Shown: positions 52,380 through 64,000 of the stretch, piece after piece
Layout of the letters: each line of letters begins with the position of its first letter
Numbering within the stretch: the first letter of the stretch is position 1
NCBI GenBank assembly: GCA_021234155.1
Contig: JAJEKV010000001.1
Coordinates: 15,755,491 to 15,819,490, forward strand
Length of the DNA stretch: 64,000 nucleotides
Source: Isoetes taiwanensis
Taxonomy: Eukaryota > Streptophyta > Lycopodiopsida > Isoetales > Isoetaceae
Direction: 5' to 3'
The notes under the pieces: model-generated
The model's database searches: none
What the model saw: the letters and a program-made list of their open reading frames with translations, nothing else
What the model was told of the DNA's origin: nothing
Made by a program: the position numbers and the translations under genes

Positions 52380-55300
52380 TCCGAGGAGATGTAAAATTTC
52401 TTCTTAAGCACTATGAGGAGAAAACATTCTCTCAAATAGATTTATTGGAAAATGAATTAAGAAATCTAAAAACTTAGAGAGGATGAAGATGTCGAATTTT
52501 TTAATAAGTTTGATAGCGATTCTTGACCTAGAAGGAAATTTTGGTGTTGTAACATCTGAGAGGAGTGGGGTGTTGCAAATTTCAGAAACAATAGGGAGAA
52601 TAAACTCTAGCATTATTCATTAGAAATTCAAGCAAAGAAAGTAGGGAGGAGAAGTCATGCTTAGAATTTGAATGGGGCAGAAGAAATATTGAGGGCAAAG
52701 CCAAAATGAAGAAACCCACTGAAATATTAGTAATGAAAAGGAAAGGTAAAATAATTTGCTACCGCTGTCATGAGCTGAGGGGGCATTATAAAAGTGAATG
52801 TCTAAATTAAAGAAGAGTTTAATTGCTACAATTGTGGGAAAGAGGACATGCGACCTCTAAGTGCCCCACACCAAAATTATGGTAAAACTTCTAGAGGAAG
52901 GGTGACTCCAGCGAGGAGGAAGAAGCGGCGAGAGGTAAGTGGAGGATATGAGAAAGCATACATGCGCTAAGAGAAGAACAAGAGAGCTAAGGCTAAAGGC
53001 TGAAACACAAGATGAATGAGTAATAAGTGATTTTGCGATTATCAATGAAAATGCATGTGCTAATATCTTGATCATTTTGATAGTTGATTACGGAAATTTT
53101 GAAGATCGGTAGTCAAGAATGCTGAAATCTTGAAGGAAATTCTCCTTTGCAAAATCAAAGAAAACTTGGCAATGGGGCTTTGCAAGATATTCAGAGTGGA
53201 CTTTTGCGACTGAAGGACCTAAATGGAAATATTGTGAATATTGAAGGCGTATTGTGTGTTCAGGCATAATTAAGAAATTTAATTTGATAAGCGGTTATGT
53301 GATTTGGGATATAGGGTGACATTTGAAATTTGGTACAATGTAATGTTTTCTCAAGATAGATTGAAGTTTTATGTTAAAGAGTTGGCAACTTGTTTGAGCT
53401 AAACAACCTTGTGCATTGTGAATTGTAAATGCAATATCACGAAGTTGGGCGAGGTATGGCATAATAGACTAGCACACCGCAGGACTACAAAAGAAATTAG
53501 AAAGTGCATAAAGCTAGGCACATAGATTATTGTGACAGCAAAACAAATCATATATGTGAAGGGTGTGCTCTAGGAAAATTCCACGGGTTGCCTTTTACTA
53601 AAGACAATCTAGGCTCTTTGCAAACAACTGGAACTGGTGCACTCAGACACGTGTGGTCATTAAATGTAAGAAGCGGAGGTAACAAAGGTACTTCATAACA
53701 TTTCTTGATGACTACTGTTCGAAAATGTAAACATATTGCTTGGAAAAGAAATCCTGAAGCTTTAAATGCATTCAAGCAATATGTGGCGAAATGGAAAGAA
53801 GCGGGACATAAGCTAAAATGCATTAGATCGGACCGTGGTGGAGTATTTATCAATAAAATTGAGAACTTCTTGCATTGCACTTGGCATCAAAAGGAAATTA
53901 ACATCTGAGATACACTCCTCCAACAAAATGGGGTGTCCCGAAGGAAAACCGAGAACAATTATGGTCTGTCAGTCTATGCTAAAGAAAGTGGCTTTACCAA
54001 ATAGCCTTTGGGTGCGACTTTACAAACTGCCATAGAAATTGAGAACATACTCCCTTCCTCCGCTTCATGGAAATATACCAAGCATTGTATATGGAATCCA
54101 CGAAGCAAAATTAGATACATGAAATATAAAGTTTATGGTTGTTTGGTATACTCATGTTCCTTGAATTGAGAAAAAAATTGGACAATAGAGCTGAGATTGG
54201 ATTTTGGTGGGTTATGACAATGAAGCTAAAGGATATAAGTATATATAATCGAAACAAAAGACCATTATAATCATTAGAGATGTTCTATTCAATGAAGGGG
54301 TATTATATAAGCATAGATCTGAGAGAAAAGGGATAAGGTAGTTCCTAAATTCACAGGCAAATGGCTAAATTTGAAACTGATGATATAGATGATTCGAGGA
54401 AAGAGATTGAGCGGGTTATTCATAATGTGAAGAAAATAGGCATAATACCTTTGGAAAAGCGGAGTGGAAGAGAGTCAAGGTCATGCAGCAGGAATTGGAG
54501 CACTGGCTCTGGTAGCCGCAGGGAACCAAGACAAGACATACATGAACCTATCAAAATTAGGAGGAAAAGAAAACACCTGGCGAGAAAGATTAATTGAAGA
54601 AGCAAGTTAGAAGATAAACCTTGTAAGCGAGGCCCGAGCAGGCAAAAGCGAGGGCGTATTGAAGCAATAGAGCATGAACAAAATATTGGCAATTCTAGAA
54701 GATGAAATTATACCACAAACTTTTGAAGAGGTCTTGGAGTCTTGAGATAAAGAAAAGTGTTGGATGGCGGCTATGAGATGAACCCAAATCATTTGAGGAC
54801 ACCAAGACATATGAATTAGTCAAATCTGATGGAAATCGAGAATATCATAGAGGAGTAAATGGCTGTACAAATTAAGGAAGTAATCGGATGTGAGTAAAAT
54901 TCAAGGCAAGATTAGTAGCTCAAGGCTTCACTTTCGAGAAAAGGCGGAGATTATGATGAAACCTACTCACCTATAGTAAGCTCCGCAACATCCGAATCCT
55001 GTGGCTATGGCAAATGCTCTAAATTTAGAGAATTGCACCATATGGATGTCAAAGCGACTTTTGAATGCAACTCTTGAGGAGGAGGCATTTATGAGCTTAA
55101 GCACAGTTTTGAGCAAGGGAAAAAGCATGATATGGAAACTAAATAGAGTATATGGATTAGCGAGTCACCAAAGTGGTACCTTGTATGAATCAATTCTTGC
55201 AGAAACACAGGGGATTTGAAGTTGCGAGAATGATGGCAACTTGTATAGATTTAAGCAAGGGAAGAATCTTTGTATAATTGCATTATATGTGGGACATTTG

Positions 55301-56230
55301 CATTATGATAGCAATCCAATCAAAATTCTAAACCCACATGCAAGGATATTTTGAAGTCCGTTTTCAAATGGCAGGACCTAGGTGAACTTAAAAGTTCCTA
55401 GGTATAAGTTGTGAGAAATAGAGAGCAAAATGGTTAAGGCTGCACCAAAGAGAAACATATGCGAGAATATGCTCCAGAGATTCAATGCGAGAAGCAAAGC
55501 CCGACAAAATTCCAATGACGAGGACGAGGGTTGACATATGTACAAATCAAGCGAAGAAGACATTGCGAAATGGAAATATTCCCTCTGGGCATTAATTGGA
55601 TCTTACTATGCCAGCCAATAATACTTCGACTGACATAGCTTATCTTGATCAACATCTTGGCGGAGAAATCACAATGCAACCCGGAGAACAACTGGGAGGC
55701 TGACTAAGCAGTTCTGAGGAAATATCCTCAGCGGCGCTCAAAGGACATGGTAATTGTTTCAATTCAGAAAATCTAATCATGAAATGCTATAGTGATGCAG
55801 ATTGGGGAGGGACTTACATACAAGAAGATCAACCGGGGGTATGCAATATTTCTTGGAGGAGGAGTGATCTCTTGGAGATGTAAAGACAAGCTGCCGATGG
55901 CAATGAGCTTTCAATTTGAAGCGAGAATATGCATCCAATTTTGCATTAGTAGCAAAGAAGTAGTGTGGCTAAGAAGGCGTGCAAATGAGTTGTGAACAAA
56001 TGGAACCTCTTGATATCACGGACAGATAGTCAAAAGCTGCATAGCAATTGTAAGAATCACATTGCATCATAGCCGGGACCAAACATATTGAATTAAGTAT
56101 GCATTTCATAAGAGACCTTCAGCGACAAAGGATAATCTATATGAAGTATATTGAAACAAACAAGCGAGTTGTAGATATTTTCACCAAGAGCACTGCGGAA
56201 AGAAAACAAATATGTACTTTAAAGGCAAGT
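52380..56230 (+). pseudogene. copia gag-pol remnant
   Basis: Gag C-terminus: zinc knuckle CYRCHELRGHYKSEC at 52757-52801 and a second, one-base-damaged knuckle at 52824-52866. The N-terminal gag is poorly readable. GAG-pre-integrase from about 53455, including HICEGCALGKFHGLPF (53548-53595). Integrase from about 53640, with KCIRSDRGGVF at 53817-53849. RT from about 54715, with DYDETYSPIV at about 54950-54979 and LYVGHL at 55282-55299, where the family has a YVDD box: both catalytic aspartates are changed. RNase H from about 55790: GYAIFLGGGVISW (55837-55875), and KEVVWLRR (55957-55980). Many stops and frameshifts; no protein can be made as is. Confidence 0.9.
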
Positions 56231-56263
56231 TAAATGTGAGTAATTTACAGACTTATAAAATTT

Positions 56264-56274
56264 GGAAGGAGGAG
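56264..56274 (+). promoter_or_regulatory. polypurine tract of the copia element
   Basis: GGAAGGAGGAG immediately before the right LTR, the usual primer site for plus-strand DNA synthesis. Confidence 0.85.
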
Positions 56275-57110
56275 TGATAAGTTTTCAGCAGTAAATGCGT
56301 GATGCAATCATGAAGCGTGTGATGGTTGCATCTAGAATACATGTGGCTTGAGACAATGATCTGATGAACACAAATTCTGCTGCATGAAACCTAAGTTGAA
56401 TGATGACTCAAGCATTCTAATGTACCGCTATGAGAGCGGTGGCGTGGAATTAGGGCAATCATGTAATTATCACAAGTGCGATGGTGATGATAGGTTGCCC
56501 GGTTAAGTGCCGGTAAATTTAAATAAATTGAATATTGAGAACCTAATGTTATCACCATGGTGAACTTGAAGAAGAAAGTAAGATAAAATTGAAATTAAGA
56601 TTCAATAGTTAAAGGCCAATTTTTTATGAGAGATCACAGTAAGGAGATTGTGCACCCGGCTAAGTTTAGATGCATTTGTCTGTGGGATATATCTTTGGGA
56701 TGAGAATTGGCGGGATAGGAAAGTAAGTTTTCCTTAACTTGCGGATTGAAGATTATGTAGAACCACGGTGAACAATGGTACATAGCGGTGCTTTACTGAA
56801 GTAGATCGGCTGGGAAGAATGCATAATGCTCAAGTCAAGGCATTTCTGATGTCGAGGTCAATGCAGATGAGCGATAGCGCATTATATGATTTTAAAGGTT
56901 TAAAGCCAATGGTTTTATTGACCATTAAGCGTTATTTTCCTATAACATTGAGTTCAAGTTTACATTAGTGGAGATTAGGGGAACCATATTGTGGCTCTCA
57001 CTAGAATTCTCATTGCACTGAGTTCATGTAGATCTTGAATTGGAAAAATCTTGCTAGGCATTTTTGTCATTACACTTGTAATAATCACAATCTTGCCTCT
57101 AAATTTATCA
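56275..57110 (+). repeat. right LTR of the copia element
   Basis: Begins TGATAAGTTTTCAGC and ends AAATTTATCA. Full-length match to the left LTR with many short indels. Confidence 0.93.
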
Positions 57111-57115
57111 AAGGG
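57111..57115. repeat. right 5-bp target-site duplication (AAGGG) of the copia element
   Basis: Identical to 51117-51121. Confidence 0.9.
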
Positions 57116-57399
57116 CATTTGACAACCATTGCACAACATTCCAATATGACATTGACGCCATAATAGATAAAGATAAACTTTTTATAGACTGTAACCTCGT
57201 AATAGATGGAAGGATAAGATAAGGATTCTATCTTGGCATGCTCAAACCTGTGGCACACGTTTGAGGCCCACAAAAAGATCTCCACAAAGAAGCCTGCGCC
57301 CCCCAATCTGCCCCACAAGAAGTTGCGCCCACCTAGCTGTTTGACAGTGCCTTCCTTAGAAACATGGCTGCACCTGCAAGCAAAATGAAGCAATAAACA

Positions 57400-57480
57400 A
57401 TAGACTGGGGGATTCGAACCCCCTGCGCAATGCACAACTCCAAGCAATCTGCCCGCCCTTAAAGACAGGGGCTATTCCCA
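57400..57480 (-). ncRNA. tRNA-like T arm (SINE or tRNA relic)
   Basis: On the minus strand GGGGGTTCGAATCCCCC (57407-57423) forms a perfect 5-bp T stem with a 7-nt loop and contains a perfect B box. No A box in the correct place and no matching acceptor stem are visible upstream, and no T run follows closely. It may be the eroded head of a SINE. Confidence 0.35.
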
Positions 57481-59890
57481 TGCACAATGACATATTCTTT
57501 GTCCCATGATTTTTACAGTTCTTTCTTCCACAAGCATGCATATGACATACAAATCTGGTTTTCAACAATGAGAAGCACTTTTACATGCAATCCATATACA
57601 GTTTCCACATCCTTCTTTATAATTTTTATGGCTTTTCCTGATACACAACATCTATCAAACTTTCTAGAAATGAATCAGGCTTTCCAAATACACAATCAGT
57701 TGCCGCATTTTGCTCCTAAAATATCTGATATGAAGTCAATGTAACGAAAACTGAATTATACAATATCCTTTGCTGAACATATAATTGTCACAACATGCTT
57801 TGCTTGAAGATCACACGTTTTTTTCCCTCGGTACTGTATAGCAGGGAACAAACGAAAAATGAAGGAAGCTATTTGTCACAGGAATAGGCCCTAAGGGAAA
57901 CATCAACAATATGCTAATCCAAAAATTTGACATGCACCTAGGCCTCGGGGCTGACAGCACATTACAAATACCGCAGGAAATAAGACAAGAAGCTGCTTTC
58001 TTTTACTTCCCCTAAGCCGAACTCCATCTTCATGCCATAGCCCTACATATCCGCGTCTAGAAATTTTCTATAATTGATGTCTTCTCGGCCTTCGCCATGA
58101 GATGAAATAAGAATAGCGATTAACCCAACAAAATTAGTGCATACGCTTTAGGATCTTCCCTTTCTATTCACAGGTCAGGCGAGGGCATGCAGTATACTGC
58201 CCTTTTCTTCCGCTTCATCCGCTTTTGCTAAACCTAACCTACTAAATCTAACCTACTAAATCTAACCTAAGACCCTACGAAATCTAACAAATGAAAAACT
58301 AGAAATGGTAAGAATTCCTTTAGCCCTATTTGTATCGCATTTTTTACAATATACCCCACAAACCATTGAAACCTTACATTGAGTGCAAAATCAAGACCAA
58401 TTCTAGACCTTGAGACAAACAAGCCTATACGTCACATCTGCATCCAGCGCTCCATCTTTAAATCTTACTCAATACGTACATCCTTGCGATTGGAGCAATC
58501 CATTCTTTGCAAAACAATCGACCTCTCTGTCTCCCTCAAGTGCCCATTTCTTTACGTTTCCATAACTAAGATCAAGAAGAGACACTTGGTTTTCATCATT
58601 GCACAACCAAAATAGAAAGCGATTATGATCTTGGCCCAGCACAAAAGCACCATTGAAGCAACAAGCCAATCAATGGCTATCATGTTTTTCAACAAAACAA
58701 GGTCTTTGCGCCTGGAGGTTGCCCTCCGGGGCCAAGAGGGTGTTTTATATTTCTTGATTTTTTCATATCAATTTCTTTTAGAATGTATTGAAACATGCTT
58801 TGGAGCTAGTTATGTAAATTAGGATTTATGAATATAAGAAGATTTAAACTTTTCTTAGTCAAAAGTTCTGCGTTTTATTCACAAAATTATGGAGGTTAAT
58901 TCATACAGGCGAGGAAGAAAAAGGAAAACTACTAATAACTTCATGCTACTAGGCTTGAACTTTTCATTACGTGGTAGTGCTTTGGCATTCATGTATCACA
59001 ACCACCATGAAGTGTATTTTCATGTGAGTGTGTTTTCATGTTTTCTTGATTGAGTAGATTTAAATTGTGTTGAGTCTTATTAATGGCCTGAATAGGGAAA
59101 ATTATTTTTCTACTATTTTGTTTCTCGGTAGCACCATCACGTGCATGACTTGGCATTATACTTTTTTAATTGAAGGTACATATATATATATAGAAAAGGT
59201 TACAAAAACTTCTTTTCAAGGAGAAGGAACCTAAAAGAAAGGAGATCGTAAACAACCCGGTGGTGAGGATCATCCTAGAACTGTTTTAGTTTAGGATAAA
59301 CTAAATATTAAATTATCTTACTAAAAAGTCTCTAGTCATGGAATAGATGAATTGTTTAGTGATAGGATCTCGAGGTGATGGTTCCTGGTCTTCCTTACTT
59401 GTATATGATCTTCTAGAGTGGAATGTCGCGGTAAACACACATGCATGCTTTGCCTTGGCCATGTTGAACCGGCCTCTGCTATCCTTTGCTTGGCAAATTG
59501 GCTCTCTCCTTATATTTGTAGTTACGATCACAGCAGTACGGCATCTCTCCCATGTGCTCGGAACCTTTGGCTGCTCCAAATACGCTTGATCCATTAGTTG
59601 TGCATTAGGGTCCATCTTCCTCCACTTGAGAGTTTCTAGCAGCGAAATAAATTACCTGCTGTAATGAAGTCATCCATTAATCCCTTGAATCCACTTAACA
59701 TCAAATTGGAGCTGTTTGATTATTCCTTCGGGAGAATAATTTCACCATTAAAAGATAAAGAATTCTGCCCTTCCATATCCTCGAGGAGGAGGACAAAATT
59801 CTCAATCCTTGGGATTCTCACGGCATGAAAAATCCTTCTCACTTAAATGAATGAGATCATATCGAGAATTCGAGGCAAGCTCTAAAATCC
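57481..59890. other. non-coding interval, nothing firmly recognised
   Basis: A short tandem of CCTAACCTACTAAATCTAA-type units lies at 58230-58290. A minus-strand frame at 59313-59615 (100 codons) matches no family I know; it is uninterrupted and could be a downstream part of the LINE or chance. Confidence 0.4.
58230..58290. repeat. short tandem of CTAACCTACTAAAT units
   Basis: AACCTAACCTACTAAATCTAAC, then ACCTACTAAATCTAACC, then a degenerate third unit: about 16-bp period. Confidence 0.7.
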
Positions 59891-60299
59891 ATTAGACCAA
59901 AGGCATCCTCTAAAAGATGATTTTCATCTCTTTTGCTCCAAGGCATCTTTCATGGACATGAAATTGGCCATAGATAATTTATATCTTTTTAGGAGTTAGT
60001 AGCAAGGCTCACAATACCAAGGGTGCGGATAAGATGACTTGGCTCGCCGGGTTAATGGGACTTTTCCATATGAAATTCAGATTCTTGATACATCTTTCGG
60101 CTGAACATTCCGGCTTTATATGAATAGTAGCTCCTTCACCCTCATGAGGATACTTGTATGCTCTTCTAATAGCATAACCTTCCTTTCAACTTCATTTTAG
60201 CCAGAGTTATCCTCATGAGTCAGTAATTATTCTTGATGGCATTAAGGACATTATCATAGAGGGTCTACAGTGCGCACTCCTTCATTAACCAAAGTGGAC

Positions 60300-63200
60300 A
60301 CATCAAAGGTATAATTCCATTAGCATCAAAAGATCCTAGTAAAAATGATTCCCTTACTCTTCCATAACTTGGCTTTGTCGGGGAAAGTGGGGCAGAGACA
60401 GAGGATTAGGGTTGTTGGTGAGGATAATTTGGATTCGAAGATGGTTTTGATCCATGGAAAGCCCTTCTTTCCAAGTATACATTCCCTTAATTTGATCCCA
60501 AGCCTTGTGATCCACTTCTTGATAATACCTGGGTCCCTTAATTTGATCCCAAGCCTTGATCCACTTCTTGATAATACACAGGGTGGATCACGAGGGACGG
60601 TCAAAGGAAAGAAGAAGATAGAATGGGGAAGCTCCATCTTTAAAGATCTCACCCATAAGGATGGCATTTTCCAATATAGTGCCCCTAATCGGGATAGAAG
60701 CCAGGGTGCTTGATGGAGTTATAACGGGCCTTATAAAGTACTTGGCGTAATGCCATCCACAGCTACTCAATATTGATTGATACGACTCCATTACTCTTAG
60801 ATTTGCAGCATTCTTTCGCAGAGACAGATTGCGGCACCTCACATTACGCCCCTGAGGCAATAAATCTACCAATAATTCCTGCAATTTGTTAGCAATCTTT
60901 TTTTGGGCAGAATAACGAAGATTGATACACGCAGAAGAAGAAATCATAAAATTAGCTATATTTGCCCTTCCCAGAGATATTTAGAGTTGAGTGTCAACCT
61001 TTTGTAGAATTTTCAACTATACTTCCCCATAAATCGAAGCATTATTACGATTGCAAAATAGGATACCAGGGATCTTTGAGCTAGTGTTAGGAGAGTTATA
61101 CCCATCCCATGATTCTGACCATCACCTCACCCTTTCCTTGATCCCTTGCTTGAATTGCTGACTTGGCATGGTTAATTTTACGTCTGAAGCCTCACCTGCA
61201 AATTCTCCAAGGATTCTCACGAACATTCATAATGGAATTCTCATCCATAGACATTAGGATAAAAGGTATCATCTGCCAAAATGCCCATTTAAATTTGATG
61301 CAGGAATTATCGGGGAAGTCTCGGACCTTTAATAAGGTTAGTATTTTTAGCAACATCCAACCTACAATGGAGGCTTCCATGTGATGTCGAGAAGCGAGGA
61401 AAGGGCAGGGGCAACCTTGTTTTACTCCCTCTGAATTGTAAAAGAAAGGGCTACATTCACCATTAATGAGTACATCGATCTTGAGTTGTACAAAATAGCC
61501 TCGAGGTGGAATACTTTCATTGCTGAAACCTAGAGCCACCTGCAACATCTAAATAAGAAATTCCAACTAGCATGCTCGAATGCCTTGGTAATATCAAGTT
61601 TAGGAGGGCCACATCTGATTGGAGTCTTTTGCCCATTGAAATTCCCAAAATAAATTTATTTACCACATTGTACAAAATAAACCTATATATATATCTTTGG
61701 TGGTGATTGAGAACTACTAATAATAAGATCGAATGGTTTTAAGTCTCAACCAATAGCTCCTGAAATGATTTTATAGATAACATTAGAGAAATGGGCTGTG
61801 TCAGAAAGGTATTGGGAGATTCAATCTTAGGAATTAAGGCAATGGCTAGTATTGATTCTTGCATCGGGATCTTAGTCTCCCTAAACTCATTGGCTATTTT
61901 GGTAATGCAATCTCAGCAGGGGCCAGTCTTCTTAAAAAATTCTGGCACGGGAGCCATCGGGGGCGAGTCTTCCCATTTTCCATATTCTTGACAACTTTGC
62001 AAAGCTCACTATTCACAAAAGGGTTTTGTCAGGATATGAGAGTTTTTGATCATCATTGACCTTTTTATTTAGACAAATAAATTCTTCCATAACCATGAGA
62101 TTGGAGTCCATGTTGGATCCCATAAGCTTCTTAAAGTGATGCATTGCCCGGCTTGTTTTGAGGTCTTTGTCATCCGGAGATACGGCATTATCATCCACTA
62201 TGACCTCATAAATATGGTTCCTCTTGACTCTATATGCGGCTTTGTTAAAAAGTACTTTGGTGCATCTCTCATCCTCCTTTGCTCTTTATTTTGGCCTTTA
62301 ATTTCCATCCTTTTTGCAATCTTTATCTCTTCAATCTCAATTTGCTTTTTATCTCCCCTTCACGCTCATCACTGTAATAATGCTTTGCCTTAAGTGCGAA
62401 GATGAGCTTTGTTTTGAATATAAATATTCTTGCCCCATTCTTTGAGCCAACATTTAATTTTTTTGGCAATATCTATCCACCAATACATCCATCACGTACT
62501 TCGGTAGGCGCCAGGATTTCCATTGATAATTTCTAACTTAGTCATAAAATCATCATTATCCATGGGGCTAATGTTCATTTTGAAATAAACTTTTCTCTTC
62601 TTGCGGCTGCACTCCTGAAATAGTATCTAACAGGGATAGTGTCGAATGAGTATATCCTTCAAGATTGTCTACTCTGCTGCTGCTATTCTACAAGTCTCTC
62701 CTCGAGTAGTACCTATCATATAGCTTGACAAATGGGGTCTACTCTATGGGTGAGACCAGCGAAAGCTTGAGGCTTGGTTGCGGCCAAAAGTTAAAATATG
62801 GGAAGAGAAGATTATCCATGCACATCTCTCACGAGGAAGAAGATTCCTAAAGTTTACATTCCTCATAAAAGCATACGTAACCATATTGAAATCTCCACCC
62901 ATGACACAACCCTCCACATCCAAGTTGCTTTCGGTACTTCTATTAGTGCTCCACATCAGGATCTTCGGAAGGTTCATGAAAAGAATAGACATTGGTAAAG
63001 AGCTATCTTGCCGCGAATTTATTACATAGCCTTTAAGTCACGCGCCATCTACCATTGGTATCATTAATCATGTAATCTCTTCCAAGTTTATTCTTTGACT
63101 CCAAGCAATGGCTATTCCTGAGGCAGGTTGTGCTTATGATAGACCAAATATTATAATTAGGAGGAAGAATATTAGAAATAATCCTTTCATGATTGGGATC
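60300..63200 (-). pseudogene. LINE ORF2 remnant: endonuclease, RT, thumb
   Basis: The endonuclease motif VMGGDFNMVT is readable at about 62876-62905. RT pieces include LKIDVLINGECSPFF and EGVKQGCPCPF at about 61400-61490, equivalent to the plant LINE block before RQGCPLSP. Downstream, IKTIFESKLSSPTTL at about 60395-60440 fits the thumb region that normally reads IKT-hydrophobic-S-LP. The catalytic aspartate box could not be found. A tandem duplication of about 50 bp (60484-60583) lies within the thumb region and repeats the phrase LGIKLR. Stops and frame changes are many. Confidence 0.65.
60484..60583. repeat. tandem duplication of about 50 bp
   Basis: CCCTTAATTTGATCCCAAGC starts at 60484 and again at 60535; both continue through GATCCACTTCTTGATAATAC. 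The second copy lacks two bases (TG). Confidence 0.92.
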
Positions 63201-64000
63201 ATGAATCTTATGTTCTTTGGATAAAAAGAATGTCAGGCTAAAGGTTAGATAAACAAACTTTAATTCTGTCCTTTTGATGCTATTATTAATACCTTGGAAT
63301 TCAAGTAATCATCTTGATAGTCCTAACATTTAAAACCTTATTGAATATTTTTAGCTATCTGAATTGAATAGTACCTTTTCTTAGGCTCACCCTAATAGGT
63401 CGAATAAATCTTTTTTGGCCTTCCTCTTTTTATATGTGACTCTTTGCCAATTTATATCTTAAGTTCTCATTATCCTCCACATGCTCCTCCTCTTTGTTAG
63501 TATTGGTGTCATCATAAAAAAATGAGAGGGCGATTTGAGGATAGGCTGATCATAAACCGGGAGAAATTTTGAATGAAAGGTCAATATTTTTTAAAGATGA
63601 GATTCAATTTTGTCAATCTTGAAATTACCTTCATAACTCACTGGTCCTCACCATTCTTAATACCACGATTCTTTATTCTTTGCTTTCCCCTTTGGATCCA
63701 TGATACACTTTGCTTGGTGTTCTTGAATCTCTCCATTCTTGTCCTAATAATAAGGGGAGGAATATCTATTCCCTTTTCCTCGGGTATTCCTTTGCCTTAT
63801 CCATATCCTTTTAGGCATTTTAGAATAATCAATTTTAAGGTTGAATACATTACTCGAGAAATCTTGGTTGTAATTTCCCTTCTCCCTCCGGATCTGATCC
63901 TCTTTGAAATGCACGAGGGAAGTGGTTAGGGAATATTTATGCTAACTTCCCGAGTTTTGAGAAATAGCTGCGGGTGGGATTTAGTCGAGAACCCGGAGGT

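Larger units (their letters stand above)
51122..57110 (+). mobile_element. Ty1/copia LTR retrotransposon, full-length but inactive
   Basis: Two direct LTRs of about 832 and 836 bp begin TGATAAGTTTTCAGC and end CTCTAAATTTATCA (A replaced by G on the left). A polypurine tract GGAAGGAGGAG (about 56264-56274) adjoins the right LTR, and AAGGG flanks both ends. Inside, the order zinc knuckles, GAG-pre-integrase, integrase, RT, RNase H is that of Ty1/copia. I could not find a usual Met-tRNA primer site after the left LTR. The LTRs differ visibly by many small indels and substitutions, so the insertion is old. Confidence 0.95.
59900..64000 (-). mobile_element. degenerate LINE (L1-type), minus strand, running off the window
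   Basis: Reading downwards from 64000: possible ORF1/leader, endonuclease at about 63.2-62.7 kb, RT at about 62.2-61.0 kb and the post-RT region at 60.75-60.3 kb. This is the ORF2 order of plant LINEs, opposite in direction to the one at 30 kb. The 5' end lies beyond the window and the 3' end is not fixed. Confidence 0.65.

Overview
The window looks like nuclear DNA from a large-genome land plant. The evidence is an intact SAUR-type auxin-responsive reading frame, a decayed pentatricopeptide-repeat (PPR) gene, a Ty1/copia element, a Ty3/gypsy chromovirus, two LINEs and a CACTA transposon, set in long AT-rich stretches with no readable gene. The age and indel load of the repeats fit a gymnosperm, but that is inference; the sequence alone does not name the species.

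Layout. 1-6.3 kb: no recognisable gene; a possible polypurine tract/LTR start at about 2.0 kb. 6.3-7.2 kb: an AT-rich minisatellite with a 130-bp higher-order period, then a TATA box at 7.39 kb. 8.2-8.4 kb: a second imperfect repeat array. 9.5-9.9 kb: a 64-codon GC-rich frame on the minus strand that resembles ribosomal protein bL31. 15.85-21.23 kb: a minus-strand chromovirus with a chromodomain, whose 5' LTR is fused to an inverted LTR copy. 22.2-22.3 kb: a tRNA-like Pol III unit. 23.04-23.38 kb: the SAUR gene. 28.8-33.7 kb: a broken plus-strand LINE. 39.09-44.24 kb: a 2.2-kb tandem duplication; a 731-bp CACTA element sits in copy A and the matching empty site is preserved in copy B. 44.2-46.9 kb: strongly T/C-rich DNA with a (CT)63 microsatellite. 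47.8-48.6 kb: PPR pseudogene. 51.12-57.11 kb: a complete but inactive Ty1/copia element with matching 5-bp target-site duplications. 57.4 kb: a second tRNA-like arm. 59.9-64 kb: a broken minus-strand LINE running off the window.

Only two frames look intact, SAUR and the bL31-like one. They are unrelated and there is no operon-like organisation. Everything else recognisable is mobile-element debris or gene decay. The strongest candidate for something new is the chromovirus: its zinc knuckle, protease, RT, integrase and chromodomain motifs resemble fungal/animal-type (sushi-like) chromoviruses more than the chromovirus clades usual in seed plants.
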